A DNA stretch of 64,000 bases from Bacteroidota bacterium (GTDB lineage Bacteria > Bacteroidota > Bacteroidia > Chitinophagales > BACL12), in assembly GCA_029571985.1 (NCBI GenBank), contig JAKQVC010000223.1:23051-87050 (forward strand), read 5' to 3'. Below, in pieces: positions 1 to 6,585 of the stretch; within the stretch, counting starts at the first letter, position 1, and every line of letters begins with the position of its first letter. The translations under genes were made by a program, and so were the position numbers. The notes beneath the pieces were generated by a model. That model searched no databases, was not told the origin of the DNA, and worked only from the letters and a program-made list of their open reading frames with translations.

Positions 1-172
1 ACACATCAGACTTTTTCTGTCCACTGAAACCCATACCACCGTTTTCCCATGCATCAATCATGTAGAGGGAAAAAATACCGAGCATCAGGTAGTACCCGAA
101 TCGCTCCCACATTTCTGTGAAAAAGAGCACGTAGAGCCCTTTAGGATGTTTAGCTGTTGACGTTGTATTCAT
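1..172 (-). CDS. POT/PTR-family peptide MFS transporter, N-terminal fragment
   Basis: Only the first 57 codons are in the window; the rest lies beyond the left edge. Translation of the minus strand from the ATG at 172-170 gives an N-terminus containing HPKGLYVLFFTEMWERFGYY. The ERFGYY motif is characteristic of the first helix of proton-dependent oligopeptide transporters (POT/PTR2 family), inner-membrane symporters for di- and tripeptides. A TATCTTTA box on the minus strand (197-204) is a plausible -7 element. The family call rests on this N-terminal signature alone; substrate cannot be judged. Confidence 0.85.
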   Translation of the reverse strand, partial: MNTTSTAKHPKGLYVLFFTEMWERFGYYLMLGIFSLYMIDAWENGGMGFSGQKKSDV

Positions 173-254
173 GAATATACCAGGTTATTTGGTCGCTAAA
201 GATATAAAGGTTTTGCAAAGCGCCAAGTGCCCCTGAACTTCCTGAAATCCAAAA

Positions 255-1931
255 CTATGCCGCTTTTTGCGGGTTCAGCCTGCTGTGTCGTCGGCCATAG
301 GCAAAATAGACCACCAGGCCTATCGCAAACCAAACAAAGAACCACAGCCAGTTTCGGGCTGTCATACCCGTGAGCAGGTAGCTACAGGTAACCAGGCCCA
401 TCAACGGAATTAATGACCAATTTTTGATAAAAGCGAATACGGCCAGCGTCACACACAGCAGCCAGAAGATGATGGTTGTGACATGGGCGGTAACCAAGGC
501 CGGGTCGCTGAAGTCAAACAGGTTGGGAAAATATTGCTGTGTGGCAGGCGTCACGGATAAGATGACAATTGCCAAGGCCAAAATACCCGGAAACACGAGT
601 CTGGCATTTATGTATGGCAAATGAAATTTTCCTTTTTCTTTCGGGCGTCGCGGGATTAATAAAATACCGCCGCACACCAGAACAAAGGCAAATAAAGTTG
701 CGATACTAGTAAAGTCCAATACAAAGGTTTCGTCTGTAAACAGAATCGGGATACCCACTACCAGGCCGGTAACAATAGTACTGAAACCGGGTGTTTTATA
801 TTTTGGGTGAATCTCTTCGAATTTTTTCGGCAACAAACCATCGCGACTCATGCTCATCCATATACGGGGTTGTCCCATCTGGAAAACTAAAATCACACTG
901 GTCATGGCTGCAACAGCCGCAATAGAAATAATTGCTTCCATCCAGCCCACATCATGCATTTTAAATACTTCAGCTAAAGGATCACCCACAGCTAAATCTT
1001 TATAATAGGCCATTCCGGTTAATACGAGTGATAAAATGATATACACGATGGTGCAGATTACCAGCGAATAAATCATACCACGTGGTAAATCGCGTTGTGG
1101 ATTTTTTGCTTCTTCTGCCATGGTACTAACCGCATCAAATCCGATATAGGCAAAAAACACAGCTGCCACACCAGCCATCACTCCTCCAAAACCGTTAGGC
1201 ATAAAGCTCCTTTCGCCTAGATCATTTATGGGCGTCCAGTTGTCAATATCGATATAAAATATGCCGACAGCAATAACAAGTACGATGATACTGAGCTTCA
1301 CCATAACCATGAGATTGCTCACATTTTTACTTTCCTGCACACCCACATAAACTAGCCAGGTAATTAAAAAATTAATGAGCAAAGCCGGTAAATCAAAAAT
1401 GATATGCAATCCGCCAATAACCGGCGCCTGGGTCCAAGCATCACCCAATTCAGCATGTGCTGCGCGATAGTTAGTTGTTGTCCAGGAAGGCATATGCACG
1501 CCTATCAGATTAAGTAAATTTTCGAAATAATCGCTCCAGGCAAATGCCACATAAATGTTGCCGATAGAATATTCCATTAAGAGCGCCCATCCGATAATCC
1601 ATGCTATAATTTCACCAAAGGAGGTATAAGCATAGGTATATGCACTACCTGCAACCGGAATGCGGGATGCGAACTCGGCATAACACATCGCAGTAAATCC
1701 GCAGGCTACACCGCACAGCATGAATAAAATGATTACGCCCGGACCGCCGCTTGCACAGGCAGAGCCCATACTGCTGAAGCTGCCGGCGCCTATGATGGCT
1801 GCAATTCCAAAGAAGGTTAGGTCGCGAACCGACAAGGTGCGTTTAAGTCCGCTGCCGTGCGAAATATCATCAGCCACATCGGCATTTGCCAGCACGCTGC
1901 TTATGCTTTTTCGTCTGAATAGTTCTCTCAT
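255..1931 (-). CDS. APC-family amino acid permease (cationic amino acid transporter type)
   Basis: 558 residues with about 12-14 hydrophobic segments. After a cytoplasmic lead of about 35 residues, the first helix carries GIAAIIGAGSF, matching the unwound substrate-binding helix of the APC superfamily. The adjacent FASRIPVAGSAYTYAY segment is typical of the YfnA/CAT-like branch that imports amino acids by proton symport. The C-terminus has extra helices, as in CAT-type members. It lies 82 bp beyond the start of the POT peptide transporter on the same strand, so the two may be co-expressed for peptide and amino-acid uptake (inference). Substrate specificity is not determinable from sequence alone. 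Confidence 0.88.
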   Translation of the reverse strand: MRELFRRKSISSVLANADVADDISHGSGLKRTLSVRDLTFFGIAAIIGAGSFSSMGSACASGGPGVIILFMLCGVACGFTAMCYAEFASRIPVAGSAYTYAYTSFGEIIAWIIGWALLMEYSIGNIYVAFAWSDYFENLLNLIGVHMPSWTTTNYRAAHAELGDAWTQAPVIGGLHIIFDLPALLINFLITWLVYVGVQESKNVSNLMVMVKLSIIVLVIAVGIFYIDIDNWTPINDLGERSFMPNGFGGVMAGVAAVFFAYIGFDAVSTMAEEAKNPQRDLPRGMIYSLVICTIVYIILSLVLTGMAYYKDLAVGDPLAEVFKMHDVGWMEAIISIAAVAAMTSVILVFQMGQPRIWMSMSRDGLLPKKFEEIHPKYKTPGFSTIVTGLVVGIPILFTDETFVLDFTSIATLFAFVLVCGGILLIPRRPKEKGKFHLPYINARLVFPGILALAIVILSVTPATQQYFPNLFDFSDPALVTAHVTTIIFWLLCVTLAVFAFIKNWSLIPLMGLVTCSYLLTGMTARNWLWFFVWFAIGLVVYFAYGRRHSRLNPQKAA

Positions 1932-2003
1932 TCGGATAATGGTTGTTGAGGCCGAAAGTAGGGGCTTTTGATGGAATAACCAAAGCAGGCGACAGGTGTT
2001 TCT

Positions 2004-2011
2004 TACCTTTG
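2004..2011 (+). promoter_or_regulatory. TAnnTTTG -7 box before trmB
   Basis: TACCTTTG ends four bases before the GTG start of trmB. In Bacteroidota the primary sigma factor recognises TAnnTTTG around -7, so the predicted transcript begins at or within a few bases of the start codon. No good -33 TTG was found at the usual distance. Confidence 0.5.
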
Positions 2012-2015
2012 CAGG

Positions 2016-2714
2016 GTGAGAAAAAGTAAATTAGAACGCTTTGCTGAACTGGATACCTTCCCGAATGTGCTCCAGAACTTCAATGTGCTGAAGCCTGTAG
2101 TGGTCAATAACCAAAAAGAGGAAGTGGATCCTAAAGGTCGTTGGCATAGCCTGATATTCGGGAATGAAAAACCGATTGTGCTGGAGTTAGCCTGCGGGAA
2201 GGGTGAGTACACCTGCAATATGGCTTTGGCCGAACCTGGAAAAAATTATGTGGGTGTAGATATTAAAGGCAATCGCATGCATCGTGGTGCAAAACGAGCA
2301 TTGCTGGAAAATATTCAGAATGCTTTCTTTTTGCGTACGGATATTAATATTATTGAAACCTTTATCGGGCCGGGTGAAATAAGTGAAATCTGGATAACTT
2401 TTCCCGATCCGCATCTCAAAACCGGTAAGCATCTTAAACGTTTAACGAGTCCAAGGTTTTTAGCAAAATATCGCAACATCCTGCAACCGGATGGCATTAT
2501 TCATTTAAAAACAGATGACCCAACTTTATACGAGTACACGTTAGAAGTTATTGCATCAGAAGGGCATCGACTATTATATGCCGATCATGATATTTATGCG
2601 AAACCACTTCCAGAACCTTTATTGGAAATAAAAACCTATTACGAAGGCATGCACCTGGCGGAAGGCCGAAAAATTAAATACGTGAAATTTCAGTTATCGT
2701 TACTCAACGAATAA
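2016..2714 (+). CDS. trmB: tRNA (guanine-N7-)-methyltransferase TrmB
   Basis: 232 residues. It methylates N7 of G46 in the variable loop of tRNAs using S-adenosylmethionine. Visible motifs are the SAM-binding LELACGKGEYT loop near residue 57, the acidic VGVDIKG strand, and the family signature FPDPHLKTGKHLKRLTSPRF (PDPxxKxxHxKR). Length matches the family. The start is GTG at 2016: the N-terminus RKSKLERFAELDTFPN fits Bacteroidota homologues and no upstream ATG is in frame. Monocistronic; it ends 6 bp from the convergent TrpF-like gene. Confidence 0.95.
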   Translation: MRKSKLERFAELDTFPNVLQNFNVLKPVVVNNQKEEVDPKGRWHSLIFGNEKPIVLELACGKGEYTCNMALAEPGKNYVGVDIKGNRMHRGAKRALLENIQNAFFLRTDINIIETFIGPGEISEIWITFPDPHLKTGKHLKRLTSPRFLAKYRNILQPDGIIHLKTDDPTLYEYTLEVIASEGHRLLYADHDIYAKPLPEPLLEIKTYYEGMHLAEGRKIKYVKFQLSLLNE

Positions 2715-2719
2715 GTAAT

Positions 2720-3274
2720 TCAGGATATCGCTTCAAGCCAGTCGGCAATTGCATCATAGGCTTTAATGCCAGTTGCATCTTCGGGTGTTCCTTTTATATG
2801 AATAGCTGTGCCGGGTGGTATTTCAAAATGATCAAAAGGCTCTTGAAGTTCGAACATACATTCCGCGGGAGCAATGCCGGCTGGTATCGGCATGAGTTTA
2901 GGCATCAGATAATAAATAATATTTCCATTCTGAGTTACCGGTATTTCCTCCTGACCAAAAGCAATGATCACCGGTTTGTTTAATGCCAAAATTGTTTCCT
3001 TTAATACCGGCCATTCAGTTGCGGGTATTTGAATGACATCCGGTTGCAGATAGTCAACAATATTTTTCAGATTATCTGCATCCTGATGCGCAAATTCAGC
3101 GACAATCTTCGGACCGGTTACCCAGCCACGAATTGCGCTTGCCCGGTCGGGCGCTATATAACTTGCCGATTGTGGGTCGAAACAAAACCCGATATAATCG
3201 ACATTATACGCGGCAAAAAAACGTGCATCGGTGAGATGAGTAATGGAGCCGGCTTTAATTGTATTTTGCATCAT
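2720..3274 (-). CDS. Divergent phosphoribosylanthranilate isomerase (TrpF)-like barrel protein, probably not a TrpF enzyme
   Basis: 184 residues, resembling TrpF in its N-terminal third: TDARFFAAYNVDYIGFCFDP followed by SASYIAPDRA parallels the TrpF order (DA..A...GAD.IGF.F.P.SPRYV). The first strand of TrpF reads KICGIT with a catalytic Cys; here it is KAGSIT, so the Cys is absent (Gly9 aligns). The segment that normally supplies the general acid Asp also lacks a clear match. The C-terminal GTPEDATGIKAYDAI loosely echoes the phosphate-binding SSGVE..PGVKD region. No other trp genes are nearby. I infer a (beta/alpha)8-type protein that has lost or changed the isomerase activity. Divergently transcribed from the ATL gene; either of two adjacent ATGs could start it. 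Confidence 0.6.
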   Translation of the reverse strand: MMQNTIKAGSITHLTDARFFAAYNVDYIGFCFDPQSASYIAPDRASAIRGWVTGPKIVAEFAHQDADNLKNIVDYLQPDVIQIPATEWPVLKETILALNKPVIIAFGQEEIPVTQNGNIIYYLMPKLMPIPAGIAPAECMFELQEPFDHFEIPPGTAIHIKGTPEDATGIKAYDAIADWLEAIS

Positions 3275-3310
3275 CGGTACAAAATTCTATTTTTCGGTTC
3301 AGATTTTCGT

Positions 3311-3652
3311 ATGTCGGCACAAGATCCACATTTTTTCGACCTGGTATATCAGGTTGTGCGCCTTATCCCAAAAGGGCGTGTAACTTCCTATGGCGCTATT
3401 GGTAAATACCTCGGCACAGGCAAAAGTGCACGCATGGTGGGCTGGGCGATGAATGCCTGTCATAACGCAAAACCAAAAGTTCCGGCACATCGGGTGGTCA
3501 ACCGAAACGGCTTACTCACAGGCAAAGCCCATTTTAATCCACCTGAAAAAATGCAGCAACTATTAGAAAAAGAAGGAATAACCGTAAAAAACGATCAAAT
3601 CATCAATTTTGAAAAACATTTTTGGGACCCGGCGAAGGAACTTGAGTGGTGA
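3311..3652 (+). CDS. Alkyltransferase-like protein (ATL, MGMT family without the acceptor Cys)
   Basis: 113 residues, the size of a lone MGMT C-terminal DNA-binding domain. The family core is visible: [18 protein letters not shown] (helix-turn-helix), GWAMNAC, then [16 protein letters not shown]. In O6-alkylguanine-DNA alkyltransferases the last motif is PCHRV with the methyl-accepting Cys; here the Cys is Ala59. ATL proteins bind O6-alkylguanine lesions without repairing them and flag them for nucleotide excision repair. The start is ATG at 3311, giving the usual ATL N-terminus; the in-frame extension upstream (from 3029) overlaps the divergent neighbour. The stop codon lies inside the terminal inverted repeat of the downstream repeat element. 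Confidence 0.88.
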   Translation: MSAQDPHFFDLVYQVVRLIPKGRVTSYGAIGKYLGTGKSARMVGWAMNACHNAKPKVPAHRVVNRNGLLTGKAHFNPPEKMQQLLEKEGITVKNDQIINFEKHFWDPAKELEW

Positions 3653-4027
3653 GTGGTGAACAGTGAGTGGTGAGTAGTGAGTGGTGAGTAGTGAGTAGTG
3701 AGTAGTGAGTAGTGAGTAGTGAGTAGTGAGTAGTGAGTAGTGAGTAGTGAGTAGTGAGTAGTGAGTAGTGAGTAGTGAGTAGTGAGTAGTGAGTAGTGAG
3801 TAGTGAGTGAAATTTTAAATTCTATCATAACTGAAAAGGGATACTATGTATCCCTTTTCAGTTATAATGTTTTCACTATTATTCAATTAGCCATTTGCCC
3901 TTGAAATAGAAATCTTTATTTGCAGAGCACAAATAAATTTCACTTCATAGAAATCCACTCACTTTTCACCCCTCACCATTCACGGTTCACCATTCACCAC
4001 TCACCACTCACTGTTCACCACTCACCA
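3647..4027. repeat. Heptamer-repeat element with 29-bp terminal inverted repeats between two convergent genes
   Basis: The two ends, 3647-3675 and 3999-4027, are perfect inverted copies over 29 bp (starting TGGTGAGTGGTGAACAGTG). Inside the left end is a long tandem array of the heptamer GTGAGTA (about 3660-3808). The right end (about 3957-4027) is a looser set of reverse-complement copies (CACTCAC, CATTCAC). A strong hairpin (3827-3865) sits in the middle. The stop codons of both flanking convergent genes (TGG TGA in each) are supplied by the inverted-repeat ends. Related shorter elements occur at 6367-6499 and 48680-48811. Reading frames across the heptamers (LTTHYS repeats) are not genes. 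Confidence 0.85.
3827..3865. terminator. Long perfect hairpin, probable bidirectional terminator
   Basis: A 17-bp perfect stem (ATAACTGAAAAGGGATA and its reverse complement) with a 5-nt loop lies midway between the convergent ATL and TPM-domain genes. It has A-rich and T-rich sequence on both sides but no long uninterrupted U-tract. Position between converging genes suggests a bidirectional terminator; it could equally be part of the surrounding repeat element. Confidence 0.6.
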
Positions 4028-4768
4028 TCTCCCCCCTGCTCCGCCGCCGCCGAAGCTGCCGCCGCCGAAACCGCCGAAGCCGCCGCCGCCTCCGCCTCCA
4101 CCAAAGCCGCCAAATCCACCACCGCCCCAATAGGTTGGTCCGCGACCTGAGAATGTGGTACCGCCTTTGCCTTTATTGCGACTCATCAGTATGAGAATGA
4201 TAATTATAATGATAATAATAAACCAGGCATTTGGCGACTCATTTCCTGAACCCATAGGCATGCCTTCGTAGGCGCCCGTCATATATTTAAAAATTTCGTC
4301 TGAAGCGGCATCAATGCCACCATAATAATCGCCCGTGCGAAACTGAGGCAACATCACATCATTAATGATGCGACCCGTTGCGATATCGGTTAAATAACCT
4401 TCAACGCCATATCCTGTCGCTATATACACGGCGCGATCATCAACAGCAACTAAAATAACAATGCCGTTATCTTTGTCCTCTTGTCCCACACCCCATTTTC
4501 TACCGAGTTTATAGGCATAATCACTTATTTCAAAATTGCCGGTTGATTTAACCGTAACTACAGCGATTTGAGAAGAGGTAGAATCATTGTACTGAACCAG
4601 TTTGTTTTCCAGTTGTGATTCCTGTTCCGCATTCAAAACTTCAGCTAAATCATTTACAAGTGTTGGCGGTACCGGCCTTGCAGGTAAATCTTTATCGCTC
4701 TGTGCCTGCAATAAGGTTGAGGCAAGCAGACCCACGAATAACAGGGCAATAAAGCGCATTTTATACAT
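4022..4768 (-). CDS. TPM-domain (YgcG-like) membrane protein with Gly-rich tail
   Basis: About 248 residues. Order: signal peptide (MRFIALLFVGLLAS... ending LLQAQ); TPM domain from about residue 35 to 165 (VNDLAEVLN, QIAVVTVKST, DNGIVILVAVDDRAVYIATGYGVEG); one transmembrane segment rich in Ile (AWFIIIIIIIILILM); and a tail of about 50 residues that is almost all Gly and Phe, ending GGRW. This is the typical YgcG layout. Third gene of a lemA-TPM-TPM operon; its start overlaps the previous stop. ATGs at 4786, 4768 and 4759 are all possible; 4768 or 4759 puts the signal peptide at the N-terminus. The stop codon is formed by the adjacent heptamer repeat. Biochemical function of the family is unsettled. 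Confidence 0.85.
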   Translation of the reverse strand: MYKMRFIALLFVGLLASTLLQAQSDKDLPARPVPPTLVNDLAEVLNAEQESQLENKLVQYNDSTSSQIAVVTVKSTGNFEISDYAYKLGRKWGVGQEDKDNGIVILVAVDDRAVYIATGYGVEGYLTDIATGRIINDVMLPQFRTGDYYGGIDAASDEIFKYMTGAYEGMPMGSGNESPNAWFIIIIIIIILILMSRNKGKGGTTFSGRGPTYWGGGGFGGFGGGGGGGGFGGFGGGSFGGGGAGGRW

Positions 4769-5204
4769 CGCGGAAAGAAATTTCATTGCTTACCTCATTG
4801 CGGTCGTTATCTGAAATCGGAAAATAAACAGCTAGTTTTTCGCCTGCCTCATGAATGGCTATAACCAAACCATCAGCAAATGCGCCTTGCACAAATTTTT
4901 CGAGCATAGCATTGCGTACCGATACCCAAAAATCTGCCGGCACTTTTGCATCAATACCTGCATCACCGATAATGGCAAACTGCCGGTCGCGCACAGCCAG
5001 ATATATTAATACACCATTGTGCAAATCTGTTTTGTGCATGCCCAGTTTGTGAAATAGGGTTTGCGCACGTTGAACAGGATCTCCTGAACAGGTATCCTCC
5101 AGATGCACTCTGATTTCTCCGGAAGTGCGTTTTTCTGCCTCAGTAATGGCATGCACAATTTGCTGCTGTTGTTCAGCAGTAAAAAAATCACGTGCTTTTG
5201 GCAT
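4761..5204 (-). CDS. TPM-domain protein, soluble
   Basis: 147 residues forming little more than one TPM domain: FFTAEQQQQIVHAITEAEKRTSGEIRVHLE at the start, then NGVLIYLAVRDRQFAIIGDAGID, and a helical end. There is no signal peptide or membrane helix, unlike its downstream neighbour, so it is probably cytoplasmic. Second gene of the lemA operon: 9 bp after lemA, and overlapping the next TPM gene. Two adjacent TPM genes, one soluble and one membrane-bound, are a recurrent Bacteroidota arrangement behind lemA (family knowledge); the role is unknown. Confidence 0.85.
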   Translation of the reverse strand: MPKARDFFTAEQQQQIVHAITEAEKRTSGEIRVHLEDTCSGDPVQRAQTLFHKLGMHKTDLHNGVLIYLAVRDRQFAIIGDAGIDAKVPADFWVSVRNAMLEKFVQGAFADGLVIAIHEAGEKLAVYFPISDNDRNEVSNEISFRDV

Positions 5205-5213
5205 GAGCGCTAT

Positions 5214-5840
5214 TTATTTTTCGGAACTGAAATCCACATTGGGAGCATTCTCAGCACCTTCTGGCGCTTCGAAAGGCTCACGGCGCTCAAATCCGAAGAT
5301 GCCGGCCATCAAACTACCCGGAAAACGACGCACTTTGAGGTTGTAATTTTTTACTGACTCATTATAGTCGATACGGGCAACATTAATGCGGTTTTCTGTG
5401 CCTTCGAGTGAAACCATCAAATCGCGGAAACCTTGTGTAGCCTGAAGTGTTGGATAATTCTCAACTGTAGCCAACAAGCGGCTGAAAGCGCCTGAAATAC
5501 CCTGTTGGGCTTCCATAAAGGCCTTAATCTGCTCAGGTGTTGCTGTTGCAGGATCTATCGTTATCTGACCAGCTTTTGCTCGCGCTTCTGCCAAATCAGT
5601 AAAGGTTTTATTTTCGAAATCGGCGGCACCTTTAACGGTTGCTACCAGATTGTCGATCAGGTCGTAGCGGCGTTTGTACTGAGATTCTACATCTGCCCAT
5701 TTCTGTGTTACGACTTCATCTGCGCTTACCATGCCGTTGTACGAGCTGATAAACAGCAGTATAATAACTACCAGTGCACCTAAACCAATATAGCGGCCCA
5801 TGTTGGAACGCGAAGGAGCTGCAGGAGTTGTTGTTGCCAT
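5214..5840 (-). CDS. lemA: LemA family protein
   Basis: 208 residues. A short cytoplasmic lead, one N-terminal membrane anchor (YIGLGALVVIILLFISSY), then the LemA helical bundle. Signatures include WADVESQYKRRYDLIDNLV, the ENYPTLQATQGFRDLM motif and the LEGTENRINVARIDYNESVKNYN stretch. It is a membrane-anchored coiled helical protein of unknown biochemical role. First gene of the lemA-TPM-TPM operon, divergent from the carboxymuconolactone-decarboxylase-like gene. A TATCTTTA box on the minus strand at 5861-5868 is a plausible -7 element, 20 bp before the ATG. Confidence 0.92.
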   Translation of the reverse strand: MATTTPAAPSRSNMGRYIGLGALVVIILLFISSYNGMVSADEVVTQKWADVESQYKRRYDLIDNLVATVKGAADFENKTFTDLAEARAKAGQITIDPATATPEQIKAFMEAQQGISGAFSRLLATVENYPTLQATQGFRDLMVSLEGTENRINVARIDYNESVKNYNLKVRRFPGSLMAGIFGFERREPFEAPEGAENAPNVDFSSEK

Positions 5841-5972
5841 TGTTGTGTTATTTTATACTGTAAAGATAGCCATAATGCGGCTAACAGGTATACTGACGTG
5901 GTAAACAGAGAAAAATTGCCGACGAACTTGCACTTTTTTCGGCTAAACAGGAACTTTGACCAAAACTGCCGT

Positions 5973-6317
5973 ATGGGAAAATCTATTGAGGATTTCAATG
6001 CCTACCGTTCTAAAATGAACGATGTCATCTTGTCGAAGCAAAATAAGGTGATCAACCGCCTGTTCAACCTTGACACAAATACTTATGCTGATGGAGCGCT
6101 GTCGGTTAAAACAAAGGAAATGTTGGGCCTGGTTGCCAGCATGGTGCTGCGCTGTGATGACTGCATTAAATACCACCTCGGCAAATGCCACGAACAGGGT
6201 ATCAGCACAGAAGAGATGTACGAAATATTTGCCGTTGCCAATATCGTAGGCGGCACCATCGTAATTCCACATACCCGTCGCGCAGCAGAATATTGGGAAG
6301 AACTCATAGGCGGGTGA
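5973..6317 (+). CDS. Carboxymuconolactone decarboxylase family protein (AhpD-like CxxC)
   Basis: 114 residues, a single all-helical CMD domain. The AhpD-type redox motif is present as RCDDCIKYHLGKCHEQG (CxxC followed by H), the signature of the alkylhydroperoxidase-like branch rather than the true decarboxylases. Such proteins are small cytosolic thiol peroxidases or reductases (family inference). Start chosen at ATG 5973 because residues before it, in frame, look non-coding and homologues begin near this point. No functional partner lies next to it; it is divergent from lemA. Confidence 0.85.
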   Translation: MGKSIEDFNAYRSKMNDVILSKQNKVINRLFNLDTNTYADGALSVKTKEMLGLVASMVLRCDDCIKYHLGKCHEQGISTEEMYEIFAVANIVGGTIVIPHTRRAAEYWEELIGG

Positions 6318-6366
6318 TTTTTAAAGGCATGATGCTGTGGATGGGAGGTTTAGGTTTTTGACGGAG

Positions 6367-6499
6367 GGTAGTGAGTAGTGGGTAGTGAGTAGTGAGACGA
6401 ATGCAGAAATGCAATTCGACTTCGTCGAATGAAGAATACAAATAATTCGACGAAGTCGAACTGGGCCGTCTCACTACTCACTACCCACTACCCACTACC
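6367..6499. repeat. 133-bp palindromic intergenic element, copy A
   Basis: 32-bp terminal inverted repeats at 6367-6398 and 6468-6499 (one mismatch), built of the same GTGAGTA/GTGGGTA units as the element at 3647-4027. The interior contains two mutually complementary copies of a smaller palindrome (TTCGACTTCGTCGAA and TTCGACGAAGTCGAA). The whole unit could fold into one long stem. A second copy of the same length and order lies at 48680-48811. It sits between two co-directional genes and encodes nothing; it is similar to MITE/REP-type elements. Confidence 0.85.
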
Positions 6500-6585
6500 T
6501 GCCCATTCCTACCCCAAATCCCATCCCTGACCACCTTTGCTTATTCCACAAAATCAGACTACATTGCGCATCCTAATCTTTGTTT

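Noticed and set aside
3029..3310. In-frame N-terminal extension of the ATL gene
   Set aside because: Overlaps the divergent TrpF-like gene completely and has no counterpart in 110-residue ATL proteins.
3595..3828. Open frame of repeated LTTHYS on the minus strand
   Set aside because: Translation of a GTGAGTA heptamer tract; low complexity, overlaps the ATL gene's end, no start context.
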